Shown here one piece after another: positions 7,496 through 16,361 of a stretch of 35,566 bases of DNA. Both the position numbers and the translations under genes were made by a program. The notes below the pieces were generated by a model. It ran no database searches and was not told where the DNA came from. It saw only the letters and a program-made list of their open reading frames with translations. Within the stretch, counting starts at the first letter, position 1. The number at the start of each line of letters is the position of its first letter. The stretch spans positions 1 to 35,566 of the forward strand of contig SVSQ01000012.1 in the NCBI GenBank assembly GCA_015064245.1, read 5' to 3'. Source of the DNA: Oscillospiraceae bacterium (GTDB taxonomy: Bacteria > Bacillota > Clostridia > Oscillospirales > CAG-272).

Positions 7496-10288
7496 ATGAA
7501 CAGAAAACTCTGGATCAGACTTACAGCCTTGGCGCTGTGCATTTTCACGCTGCTTCCCGTATTAGCGGGATGCAATAAGGACGGAAACACAGATCAGCCG
7601 GATGATAAAGATAACGAGGTGGATAACGTGGAGTCCGAATATATGAAGGGTCACAACGAGGTCATTACGTTTTCGCTGGACGAGGAGAATTCCATGGTCG
7701 ACTATCTTCTCGAATCGGGCGACACGAACGCTTATAATAAGATGGGACTTCCCGTTGATAAGAAAACGACTTACGACGGCGCGAAGGCTTCTGCAAAGTG
7801 GGAAAATCAGCATTCCAAGACTAACGTTACTATCAACGCCCAAAAGATATTTACAGATATTACGGGTTATAAATTCGTGTTTATCCGTATGTATAGCGAA
7901 AAGAATACGGGATCTCTCATGCAGTTCTGCATCAACTGTCAGAAGACTCCCGAGGGAAAGAACGCCTATAAGCGTCATCAGATAGCCGTAAACTGGACCG
8001 GCTGGAAGACTATCATGCTCAACCTTGAAGACTTTGCTGATGGCTACGGCGCGGATTTTTCGAAGGTAAAGAGCTTCGCTTTCAATACCTCGGGCTGGAG
8101 CATGACTCCGAATCCCGATACGGTGGTTTACATAGACTCAATTTATTTTGCCGATCAGGCGTACTCCTTCAGTATGGAGGCGGAGGATATAGGCGACTAT
8201 AACTACGACCATATCATCGAAACCCTGACAGATATGCTCAACGGCGGAAGAAGTCTTGAGGGCGCTACGGGAGAATACAAGGAAAGACTTGAAAGCTACG
8301 TTAAGAACGCAAAAAACGCGCAGAAGAATATGCGCCGCGGATCCGATACTCCATTTGATGCTGATATGAAGACCACGGCGGGAATAACCTCAAACTACAA
8401 TAAGATCAGAAATATGGCGATCGGCTATTCCGTCAAGGGAAGCGATATATATAAGGACAAAAAGCTTTTGGAGGATATCGTTTACGCTCTTGACCAAATG
8501 CACGAAAACTACTATAAGGATAAGAATCTACATTCTTACCCGAGCAGAAATAACTGGTGGGACTGGCAGATCGGTTCGGCTCAGCATATAGTAAATATTC
8601 TGATGCTTATAAAGGACGAGATCAAACAGGAGCAGATCGATAAGTATCTTGAGCCTGTAAACAAGTATGATCCGCTTCCGTCGCTTACCATGGCGAACCG
8701 CGTTGATATCGCCTACGTAACCTTTGCGGCGGCGGCTCTTCAGAAGGATTTCAAGCGTCTGGCTCAGTCCAGAGAGGCGCTCAACGAGTGCTGTATCATA
8801 GTTGAAAGCGGAGACGGCTTCTATTCGGACGGCTCCTTCGTTCAGCACGACATAATCGCATACACGGGAAGCTACGGTCCGATAATGCTTGAGGCGCTTT
8901 CCAAGATCATCCTTGCCACCAGCGATACCTGCTTCCGTTTCAGCGAGGAGATGATAAACCATCAGTACGGCTGGGCGGTGGACTCCTACGTCCCCCTTAT
9001 GTATCACGGGGCCTTCTTCGGTCACGTACGCGGACGCTCTATCTGCCGTACCTCTACGGACGTATCCCTTGGTAATACGGCGGTTCAGGGTATGCTGAGA
9101 ATGACCAAGTATCTGACCGACGCTGAAAAAAGCGATTATATTGCGTCCATCATCAAGGAGTATGCGGAGTACAATAACGATTACTACAGAAATAGCCTCT
9201 CTCCCCACGACCTTGCAATATACGACGCAATACTCGCAAACGATAGCATAAAAGCAAGAACGGATTTCCAATTTTCAAAGGTATTTTCAAGAATGGACAG
9301 ACCGATCGCTCAGCTTACTAAGTACGCCGTCGGACTTTCCCTTTCCTCTTCACGTATCGCAAAATATGAGGCGATAAACGAGGAGAACGGCGACGGCTGG
9401 TATACAGGCGACGGTATGCTCTATATCTACACCACCGTAAACGACTATAACCCCGAGTTCTGGCATAACGTAAATCTGTACCGTATCCCCGGAACGACAG
9501 TCACGACAGTTCCGAGAGTTGATCAGAATATAACTGCGAAAAACACTCTTTCCAAATACGATTTCGTAGGCGGTGTCGCGCTTGAGAACTCAATTGTCGC
9601 GGCTATGGAGTTTGAGTCTGCTACGGCGAATATGGATATCAGCTCCACTCTTAAAGGTAAGAAGGGATGGTTCGTATTCGATAACGAGATAGTATGCCTT
9701 GGCGCAGGGCTTTCTTGCTCCGATTCCTATAACACGGAGACCATAATAGAGAACCGACGTCTCAGCGGGGATCAGGAGTTCAGCATCGATGGAAAAGTCA
9801 CAAACGGTAAAGGCGATACGCTGAAGGCAAAATATATGTATATCGAAAGCTTTGGCGGAGTTTACTTCCCCGTTGAAACCGAGGTAACGTATAACAGAAC
9901 TGATAAGAAAGTAGCCTTCCTTGAGCTTTATATCGATCACGGTAAGAATTTTAAGGATGAGACCTACGCTTACGTTCTCCTGCCCACAATGAGCAGCTCC
10001 GATATCAATAAGTACGCGTCTGCCCCCGAGATCGAGATACTTTGCAATAACGGCAAGGTAATGGCAGTCAAGGACGTCAGCAGCGGAATGGTCGGATATA
10101 TCTTCTGGGAAGCGGGAGAGTTCAACGGCGTTAAGGTGACAAAGCCTTGCACCGTTATGGTTTCCGATACTCAGGTAGCGGCTGCAGATCCCACGCAGAA
10201 GCTTGATTCCCTCAGCGTAACGGTCAATGGCAAGAGCTATAGCTTTACAGAGCTTTACAAGGGCTCAACAGGAATTCTCTCTAAGTAA
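7496..10288 (+). CDS. Secreted lipoprotein polysaccharide lyase, family PL8 type (hyaluronate/chondroitin/xanthan lyase superfamily)
   Basis: lipobox LLPVLAGC; NNWWDWQIGSAQHIVNIL; DGSFVQHDIIAYTGSYG (His...Tyr spacing as in PL8); HVRGRSICR; N-terminal beta-sandwich-like region. Confidence 0.88.
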   Translation: MNRKLWIRLTALALCIFTLLPVLAGCNKDGNTDQPDDKDNEVDNVESEYMKGHNEVITFSLDEENSMVDYLLESGDTNAYNKMGLPVDKKTTYDGAKASAKWENQHSKTNVTINAQKIFTDITGYKFVFIRMYSEKNTGSLMQFCINCQKTPEGKNAYKRHQIAVNWTGWKTIMLNLEDFADGYGADFSKVKSFAFNTSGWSMTPNPDTVVYIDSIYFADQAYSFSMEAEDIGDYNYDHIIETLTDMLNGGRSLEGATGEYKERLESYVKNAKNAQKNMRRGSDTPFDADMKTTAGITSNYNKIRNMAIGYSVKGSDIYKDKKLLEDIVYALDQMHENYYKDKNLHSYPSRNNWWDWQIGSAQHIVNILMLIKDEIKQEQIDKYLEPVNKYDPLPSLTMANRVDIAYVTFAAAALQKDFKRLAQSREALNECCIIVESGDGFYSDGSFVQHDIIAYTGSYGPIMLEALSKIILATSDTCFRFSEEMINHQYGWAVDSYVPLMYHGAFFGHVRGRSICRTSTDVSLGNTAVQGMLRMTKYLTDAEKSDYIASIIKEYAEYNNDYYRNSLSPHDLAIYDAILANDSIKARTDFQFSKVFSRMDRPIAQLTKYAVGLSLSSSRIAKYEAINEENGDGWYTGDGMLYIYTTVNDYNPEFWHNVNLYRIPGTTVTTVPRVDQNITAKNTLSKYDFVGGVALENSIVAAMEFESATANMDISSTLKGKKGWFVFDNEIVCLGAGLSCSDSYNTETIIENRRLSGDQEFSIDGKVTNGKGDTLKAKYMYIESFGGVYFPVETEVTYNRTDKKVAFLELYIDHGKNFKDETYAYVLLPTMSSSDINKYASAPEIEILCNNGKVMAVKDVSSGMVGYIFWEAGEFNGVKVTKPCTVMVSDTQVAAADPTQKLDSLSVTVNGKSYSFTELYKGSTGILSK

Positions 10289-10307
10289 CAAGTGACACTT
10301 TGATCTA

Positions 10308-10335
10308 TGTGCGGCTGTTTTTTGACAGCCGCACA
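10308..10335 (+). terminator. Hairpin after lyase gene (weak U-tract), followed by a second small hairpin plus T-run at 10348..10380
   Basis: TGTGCGGCTGT...ACAGCCGCACA; then AGCTG...CAGCT and TTTTTT. Confidence 0.65.
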
Positions 10336-10408
10336 TATTGCAAATCAAGCTGTTTGTTTTTGCAGCTCAAAAAATTTTTTAAGTTAAATCCAGAGAAAGA
10401 AGATCAAA

Positions 10409-12172
10409 ATGGAAAATCAGAAAACAAAAAGAAGAAGCTTAGGACTTTTAAAGCGGTTTTTACCGTACTATAAAAAGTACAAATGGATAATGATAGCGGA
10501 CCTTTTCTGCGCGGCGCTCACCACGGTGTGCGAGCTGATACTTCCGCTGATAGTAAGAGAGATAACGGGGGCGGCGTCGGACGACGTCTCGTCGCTTACG
10601 GTAGAGCTCATACTCCGCTGCGGAATACTGTATATGGTCATGCGCGTTATCGACACTGCGGCGAATTACTATATGGCGTCAGTTGGACACATAATGGGCT
10701 CGCAGATCGAAACGGATATGAGAAGCGACTTCTTCAGCCACCTGCAGAAGCTTTCCTTCTCCTATTATGACAATACAAAGGTCGGAACGCTGATGTCCAG
10801 AATTACCAGCGACCTTTTCGACGTTACGGAATTCGCGCACCACTGCCCCGAGGAATTCTTTATCGCGGGTATTAAGATAATCTGCTCCTTTATCATTCTT
10901 TGCACAATGAGCCCTCTGCTCACGGTGATCGTATTCGCGGTCATTCCGCCTATGCTTATCGTTCTTATGCGCTTCAATAAGAAGATGAAAGAGGGATTTA
11001 AGGAATCCAGAACTCAGGTGGGCGAGCTGAACGCGGGAGTTGAGGACAGCCTGCTGGGAATAAGAGTGGTAAAGTCATTTGCCAACGAAAGCGTAGAGGA
11101 AGCGAAATTCGAGGAAGGCAACCAGAAGTTCCTCAAGATCAAATCCAAGGTGTATAGGATAATGGCGGGCTTCCATTCGTCCACAAGACTTTTCGACGGA
11201 CTTATGTATATCGTCGTAGTCGTTGCGGGCGGACTGTTTATGCTCGACGGTCAGATAGAGCCCGCGGATTACATAGCGTACCTTATGTTCGTTACTACGC
11301 TCCTTAACTCCATTCGCAGAATAGTTGAGTTTACCGAGCAGTTCCAAAGAGGTATGACGGGTATAGAACGCTTCTGTGAGATAATGGATACCGACCCCGA
11401 GATAGTTGACAAGGCAGGCGCGGAGGTGCTTTCCGATGTCAGGGGTGAGATCGAATTCAAAAACGTATCATTTTCTTACGAAAGCGAAAAGAAGACGGTG
11501 CTCAGCGGTCTGTCTCTCAAGGTCGCGGCAGGTGAGAGTATTGCGCTGGTCGGTCCGTCGGGGGGCGGTAAGACGACGCTTTGCTCCCTTATCCCGCGGT
11601 TTTACGACGTAAACGACGGAGCGATACTCATTGACGGAACTGATATCCGTGACGTTACCGCCGCGTCGCTCCGCGACCATATCGGCGTGGTAGCGCAGGA
11701 CGTTTACCTCTTCTCTGGAAGCATCAGAGAGAACATCGCGTACGGCAAAGAGAACGCGACGGACGAAGAGATCATCGAGGCGGCAAAGCTTGCGGGAGCC
11801 CACGACTTCATAAGCGAGATGCCTGACGGCTACGCTACATACGTAGGCGAGAGGGGAGTCAAGCTCTCAGGCGGTCAGAAGCAGAGGATTTCTATTGCCA
11901 GAGTATTCCTCAAGAACCCGCCCGTGCTGATACTTGACGAGGCGACCAGCGCGCTTGATAACGAGAGCGAAAAGCTGGTCCAGAGATCTCTTGAAAAGCT
12001 GGCGAAGGGAAGAACTACGTTCACGATCGCCCACCGTCTTACAACTATCAGAAACGCTGACAGAATACTGGTCCTCACCGAAAACGGGATAGAGGAGTCC
12101 GGAACTCACGAGGCGCTGATGGCAAAGGACGGAATGTATAGCGAGCTTTATAAAATGTATTCGGAGATGTAA
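10409..12172 (+). CDS. ABC transporter ATP-binding/permease protein (half-transporter exporter)
   Basis: six-TM region; GPSGGGKTT, LSGGQKQRISIARVFLKNPPVLILDEATSALD, IAHRLTTI. Confidence 0.95.
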   Translation: MENQKTKRRSLGLLKRFLPYYKKYKWIMIADLFCAALTTVCELILPLIVREITGAASDDVSSLTVELILRCGILYMVMRVIDTAANYYMASVGHIMGSQIETDMRSDFFSHLQKLSFSYYDNTKVGTLMSRITSDLFDVTEFAHHCPEEFFIAGIKIICSFIILCTMSPLLTVIVFAVIPPMLIVLMRFNKKMKEGFKESRTQVGELNAGVEDSLLGIRVVKSFANESVEEAKFEEGNQKFLKIKSKVYRIMAGFHSSTRLFDGLMYIVVVVAGGLFMLDGQIEPADYIAYLMFVTTLLNSIRRIVEFTEQFQRGMTGIERFCEIMDTDPEIVDKAGAEVLSDVRGEIEFKNVSFSYESEKKTVLSGLSLKVAAGESIALVGPSGGGKTTLCSLIPRFYDVNDGAILIDGTDIRDVTAASLRDHIGVVAQDVYLFSGSIRENIAYGKENATDEEIIEAAKLAGAHDFISEMPDGYATYVGERGVKLSGGQKQRISIARVFLKNPPVLILDEATSALDNESEKLVQRSLEKLAKGRTTFTIAHRLTTIRNADRILVLTENGIEESGTHEALMAKDGMYSELYKMYSEM

Positions 12173-12182
12173 AATTATTTGT

Positions 12183-12515
12183 ATGAAAATAACTATTGAA
12201 GCTTTAGAAGAATATCTGCAAAAGAGATACGGCGGATGGGCAAATGAACAAGGACTGTTTTTGAAATTAGTTGAAGAAATGGGTGAGGTCGCAGAGGTTA
12301 TAAATATGCGCTCCGGAAGTAAGAAAGCGGCTGATGTCGATCTGAAAAAGGAGCTGGGAACCGAGCTTGCGGATATGATCCATTATATCGTTGCGATAGC
12401 CGCGATAAACGATATTGACCTGACGTCAGTAATGCTTGAAAAGGATAAAAAGGCATCGCTTAAATACGGACACGATACTAATTTGGAAAAGTTTATTTCC
12501 GATCAGAAAAAATAG
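12183..12515 (+). CDS. MazG-like nucleotide pyrophosphohydrolase
   Basis: LVEEMGEVAEVIN and ELGTELADMIHYIVAIA (ExxE...ExxD helices). Confidence 0.85.
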   Translation: MKITIEALEEYLQKRYGGWANEQGLFLKLVEEMGEVAEVINMRSGSKKAADVDLKKELGTELADMIHYIVAIAAINDIDLTSVMLEKDKKASLKYGHDTNLEKFISDQKK

Positions 12516-12525
12516 ATTTGATATA

Positions 12526-12566
12526 AAAACACAGGCGGCAGTTCAAAGTGCCGTCTGTGTTTTTTA
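12526..12566 (+). terminator. Rho-independent terminator after the MazG-like gene
   Basis: AAACACAGGCGGCA-loop-TGCCGTCTGTGTTTTTT. Confidence 0.92.
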
Positions 12567-12594
12567 CTATGGCTATGTCATTATATAAGACCTA

Positions 12595-12760
12595 AAAATT
12601 GGAGTTTAGAGGTGCGTTGCGCAAATGAATTTTCAGCAAATCCGTAGGGGGGCCTTGGTCCTCCCGTTTTGTGCAGTTGTTTCTTTCGGGAGGAGCAAGC
12701 CCCTTCTCTACAAGTTATGAGAGCATTCCTTAAAACATACCTATAAACACCAATTTACAA
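12595..12760. repeat. MITE-like intergenic element with TIRs (AAATTGGTGTTTATAGGT type) and a CGTAGGGG...CTCCC palindromic core
   Basis: left AAATTGGAGTTTAGAGGTGCGT; right (rc) TAAATTGGTGTTTATAGGTATG; core hairpin between. Confidence 0.8.
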
Positions 12761-13450
12761 AACCACAGGTACTTCCTTATCGATCACTATGGAGTCAGGC
12801 GTTATTATACAGTCCATAGCGATTATCTTAACTCCGCTGGCATTTGCAAGACGCAGAGCGTCCCCGAATTCCTTGTGAGTCTCATCGTTTGGCGTAAAGG
12901 AGGTGATCTCCTTCATCTGTATCACGAAGAGAACGTAAGCCTCGTAGCCTTCCGAAATACAGCCGATAAGCTCGTTCAGATGCTTTATTCCACGCTCGGT
13001 GGGAGCGTCGGGAAAGGACGCGACGCCGCCTTTTTCAAGAGTAACGCCCTTCACCTCAAGGAACGCTTTCCTATCTCCGTCCTCGATGTAGAAATCAAAA
13101 CGGGAATTTCCGTAAGTATATTCCCGTCGGATAACGGCGGTTTTTGAAAAAAGAGGCGCTGTTCGAAGCCACTGCTCCGCCGCGTCGTTTGGGATCTGAG
13201 AGTCAAGGTTTATAAGAAGCGGCGGCTGATTTACGCGTGGCTTTTCCGAGCAGATAAGATCGTATTTCGTCTTTCGGAGTGGATTGTCCGATACGGAAAG
13301 CCAAACCTTGCATCCCTTAACCAGCAACTCCTTGCAACGTCCCGTGTTTTTTACGTGGACCGTTTCGTCGGAGCCGCTTAGCGTTACAGTAGCGATAAAT
13401 CTGTTTTTTCTTTCTTTGAAAATTGCGGGGATAACTTTGTTATATTTCAT
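12755..13450 (-). CDS. sfsA: SfsA homologue (sugar fermentation stimulation protein A / nuclease family); start placed at MKYNKVIP
   Basis: RKNRFIATVTLSG...HVKNTGRCKELLVKGCKVWL; SRFDFYIEDGDRKAFLEVKGVTLEKGGVASFPDAPTERGIKHLNEL. Confidence 0.93.
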   Translation of the reverse strand: MKYNKVIPAIFKERKNRFIATVTLSGSDETVHVKNTGRCKELLVKGCKVWLSVSDNPLRKTKYDLICSEKPRVNQPPLLINLDSQIPNDAAEQWLRTAPLFSKTAVIRREYTYGNSRFDFYIEDGDRKAFLEVKGVTLEKGGVASFPDAPTERGIKHLNELIGCISEGYEAYVLFVIQMKEITSFTPNDETHKEFGDALRLANASGVKIIAMDCIITPDSIVIDKEVPVVL

Positions 13451-13504
13451 ATTTATGACCATTTCTTGCTTACGCCTTGTTTGAAAATTTATTTTCAAAC
13501 TTTT
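13448..13504 (-). promoter_or_regulatory. Conserved palindromic leader (copy 2) running into the sfsA start codon
   Basis: minus strand AAAAGTTTGAAAATAAATTTTCAAAC-AA-GGCGTAAG...GTCATAAATATG. Confidence 0.75.
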
Positions 13505-14451
13505 CAGCCTATTGCAAAATAATCTATCATAGCCGTGGTGTTTTCTTCGGAATATTCGATCTCGGAAGAGTACATTCTGCATACCTCGCAGATATCCTCA
13601 AACGTCAGTTTCCCATTCTTTTTGAGCAGGTAGGCGCAGAGTGAACGGATAAAACGAACGCTGAAGATACAGAAGCAAAGCCGCGCGAAAATACCGTCGT
13701 TATCTGAAGACGGGGCGATGTGACGGAAAAGAAAGTACACCGTCAGCTTCTCGAATACAGTGTCGTATCCGTCAAGCCCGTCGCCCGAATAATTAAAATC
13801 GGATCTCTCGTATTCATTAAGCAGATCGCTCCAGGCGCTGTCGAGGCTCTCAAGCTCCAGATACGGCTCGCAGTATATCTTCGGCGGAAGATAGGGGATC
13901 TCGATATCCGCGATATACGTCAGCTCCTCAAGTCGCTCTTCAAGAGGAACGTCTCTGTTTTGGATCTTGCTTATCATATCGTCCCGCAGACGCAGTAATA
14001 CGTTTTCGTATTTGGTAGATCTTGCGGTCTTTCCGTCGTCCTCGAGGATCTCAAGCTCGGTCTTTTCCTTTTGTCCGAGTATGATCCTGCAGGCTTCCTC
14101 ACAGCATAACCCAAGTCCCAGCTCGTAGCCGAAGGACAGCTCGTTATAGAAACGCGGATGCTCGCGGCAGATGTAGGGTACAGCGTCCTGCCCCATCTCG
14201 GATATTATGTCGCAAAGCCCCGTTTGGTTCAAAAACGGGCATCTTTCCTTTTCATCCATACGAAAACAAGCCTGACCGTCACAAAAACTGATGTTAGCCT
14301 TGAGACGGTCAGCGATATTTTCTGAAATGCCGTCGTATGAGGCGAGAGTCTCTTCGTCAACGTCGATCTCCCAGCCTATGCAACAGCTGTGGCGGCACTT
14401 GTCCGCGATGCATTGAAAGCTTTTATAATAGTTCGGAACTACTGTTTTCAT
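13504..14451 (-). CDS. FliB-like (flagellin lysine-N-methylase family) Cys-cluster protein
   Basis: YYKSFQCIADKCRHSCCIGWEIDVDEETL; YICREHPRFYN; no flagellar genes nearby. Confidence 0.8.
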   Translation of the reverse strand: MKTVVPNYYKSFQCIADKCRHSCCIGWEIDVDEETLASYDGISENIADRLKANISFCDGQACFRMDEKERCPFLNQTGLCDIISEMGQDAVPYICREHPRFYNELSFGYELGLGLCCEEACRIILGQKEKTELEILEDDGKTARSTKYENVLLRLRDDMISKIQNRDVPLEERLEELTYIADIEIPYLPPKIYCEPYLELESLDSAWSDLLNEYERSDFNYSGDGLDGYDTVFEKLTVYFLFRHIAPSSDNDGIFARLCFCIFSVRFIRSLCAYLLKKNGKLTFEDICEVCRMYSSEIEYSEENTTAMIDYFAIG

Positions 14452-15188
14452 TTTGTTGTCTTATTTATGAAATCGTAAATGATCTCGCCGAATACTTCGT
14501 GTTTGACGTAGGCGCAGTGCTTTCCGTTCATAACTCTCAGAGATGTCTTTTCCTCGTGACCGAAGTGCTTCAGAGTGGAAAGGGTGAGCATCGTCTGCTC
14601 GTATCGGTTCTGCATATCGTTGTCAGACACGATGAACAGCATGGGCGGATATTCCTTATCCGTTCCGATATGATAGAGGGGCGCGGTGTCGTCAATAATA
14701 ACGCGCCTTGAGTCGATACCCTTGTATTTGAGAACGTTAAAATGCGCGGTGGGCTGTCCCGCGTCGTGAACGAAGCCGCTTATATCCATAGGAGATATTC
14801 CGTGGGTGCCGAGATACTTTCTGTCAAAGCAGAGCATCATGGTTATGTACCCGCCCGCAGAGCTTCCGCCGACGTAGATACCCTCGCAGTTTCCGTATTT
14901 CCCGACGTTCTTAAACACCCAAGCGACTGCCGCGGCGGAATCGTGAAGAAAATCGGGATAGGAGTTCTCAGGATACATACGGTAGTTTGCGGAGACTACG
15001 CAAACTCCGTTACTTACCAGGTATTCTCTGAACGCGGTGTCTGAACGCTTGTCTCCTTTTTCTATTCCTCCGCCGTGGAAATAGATGAAAACCGGAAAGC
15101 TTTCAGCCTCGGGAAGGTGGATATCCAGCTTCTGGGCGTTATTTCCGTTTCCGACGTAATCGATATCTGTGTAGCTTTTCATAATCAT
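14448..15188 (-). CDS. Alpha/beta hydrolase (esterase/lipase-like)
   Basis: YFHGGGIEKG oxyanion motif, VGGSSAGGY nucleophile elbow, C-terminal GKHCAYV. Confidence 0.9.
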   Translation of the reverse strand: MIMKSYTDIDYVGNGNNAQKLDIHLPEAESFPVFIYFHGGGIEKGDKRSDTAFREYLVSNGVCVVSANYRMYPENSYPDFLHDSAAAVAWVFKNVGKYGNCEGIYVGGSSAGGYITMMLCFDRKYLGTHGISPMDISGFVHDAGQPTAHFNVLKYKGIDSRRVIIDDTAPLYHIGTDKEYPPMLFIVSDNDMQNRYEQTMLTLSTLKHFGHEEKTSLRVMNGKHCAYVKHEVFGEIIYDFINKTTK

Positions 15189-15496
15189 TTGTTTCCCGTT
15201 TCTTTTTCAGCAGCTTTATCCAGCTTGTAGTTTCTTATGTAGAGAACGAGGTCAGCGCTGACCATGATGAAGTTGAGAACGTAGAAGAAAAGCACGTACC
15301 ATTTCTGGGCGAAAGCCGCCATATAAGCCTCGTTTACCAGCTTGGATGCTATTCCCGCAACGTAACCGAAGAGAATGAGGCAAAGGAAGGGAAGGCTCTT
15401 TCCCTTTGTTGTTCTCGCCTTGTAGGATTTCATCACGTTCATCGGCCAGGAAGCGCCGAAGCTTACGATCATAATAATTTCAAGAATCTCTGCCAT
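15185..15496 (-). CDS. Small multi-TM protein, PQ-loop/SemiSWEET-like
   Basis: FGASWPMNVMKSYKARTTKGKSLPFL PQ-loop-like repeat followed by hydrophobic segments. Confidence 0.7.
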   Translation of the reverse strand: MAEILEIIMIVSFGASWPMNVMKSYKARTTKGKSLPFLCLILFGYVAGIASKLVNEAYMAAFAQKWYVLFFYVLNFIMVSADLVLYIRNYKLDKAAEKETGNK

Positions 15497-15525
15497 TGTT
15501 TTTTACCGTCCTTTATTTTTTAAAA

Positions 15526-15554
15526 ATTATAGCATAAATGTCGTCTATTGTCAA
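15526..15554 (-). promoter_or_regulatory. Putative promoter of the PQ-loop / hydrolase / FliB-like / sfsA cluster
   Basis: minus strand TTGACA - 17 nt - TATAAT. Confidence 0.75.
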
Positions 15555-15565
15555 TAGGGGCGCGA

Positions 15566-16045
15566 TCAAAAGCCGTCCTTTTCCGTCAGAAGAGCGTCGA
15601 GTAACGCCGCGCAGCCTTCGTAAATATCGTTGTACGCCTTTTCAAAATCGTTGGAATACCACGGGTCCGCAACGTCTCTGTCTTTGCCGGCGTAACTCAT
15701 GAGCTTACGCAGTTTTTTATCGGAATCGTTTGAGAACAGACGCATCATGTTCCGATAATTTGCGCTGTCCATAACGACGAACAGATCGTATTTCCCGTAG
15801 TCTCCCGATTTCACTTGATACGCTCTTTTCCCTTCGCAGGAGATGCCGTGACGGGCAAGCTCAGCCTTTGCAGGCGGATAAACGGGATTTCCGACGCCGT
15901 TCCGGATCTCTTCCGAGCTGGTCGCTCCCGAAGAAACGCAGAACTCAGACTCTTTTCCGCGTTTTTTCAGCATATTCCTAAATATGAATTCCGCCATAGG
16001 GGAGCGGCATATATTTCCGTGGCAGACGAACATTATTTTTTTCAT
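15566..16045 (-). CDS. Low-molecular-weight protein-tyrosine-phosphatase (start at MKKIMFVCHG, not the longer listed ORF)
   Basis: VCHGNICRSPMAEF P-loop and DPWYSNDFEKAY general-acid loop. Confidence 0.93.
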   Translation of the reverse strand: MKKIMFVCHGNICRSPMAEFIFRNMLKKRGKESEFCVSSGATSSEEIRNGVGNPVYPPAKAELARHGISCEGKRAYQVKSGDYGKYDLFVVMDSANYRNMMRLFSNDSDKKLRKLMSYAGKDRDVADPWYSNDFEKAYNDIYEGCAALLDALLTEKDGF

Positions 16046-16058
16046 ATCGCGCTGTTCC

Positions 16059-16226
16059 TTAGTCGATGAGAGTGTATTCAAGCATCTCGTAATGCAGGCG
16101 GCTTCCAATGTCGACGCCGAGAGGAAGCAGCGCCATAGCGATGAATATCTCGTCCTTGGTCTTATCGTCGCGAAGAGTAGCGTATTCGCCCTCGATCTTT
16201 ATAACGGTGTAATCTTTTGTTTCCAT
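16059..16226 (-). CDS. Unlisted 55-aa small protein METKDYTVIKIEGEYATLRDDKTKDEIFIAMALLPLGVDIGSRLHYEMLEYTLID
   Basis: in-frame ATG..TAA on minus strand with upstream GGAGAAAC; directly upstream of the LMW-PTP gene; below the ORF track length cut-off. Confidence 0.75.
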   Translation of the reverse strand: METKDYTVIKIEGEYATLRDDKTKDEIFIAMALLPLGVDIGSRLHYEMLEYTLID

Positions 16227-16305
16227 TTTTGTTTCTCCTGAATCTTTAGTTTATTATATTATACTGTATTTTAAAACTTTTTTCAATAGTTGGGATAAAA
16301 TTGTA

Positions 16306-16334
16306 TTGACTTTTTTTTGTAAATAGTTTATACT
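16306..16334 (+). promoter_or_regulatory. Putative promoter of metallophosphoesterase gene
   Basis: TTGACT - 17 nt - TATACT. Confidence 0.65.
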
Positions 16335-16361
16335 TATAAAAAACGGAAAAGGATATAAAAA

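Noticed and set aside
8528-9271. 247-aa ORF antisense to the PL8-type lyase
   Set aside because: No recognisable family; opposite strand has strong catalytic-motif evidence. Long antisense ORFs also recur over other genes here (19742..20569, 22005..22604, 26261..26860, 33955..34689) as a codon-bias artefact.
9590-9940. Smaller antisense ORFs across known genes (9590, 11075, 11468, 16632, 17157, 17913)
   Set aside because: No motifs, no RBS support, fully inside well-supported genes.
15566-16108. Full-length 180-aa form of the LMW-PTP ORF
   Set aside because: The N-terminal extension overlaps the 55-aa ORF; the family starts at MKKIMFVCHGNICRSP.
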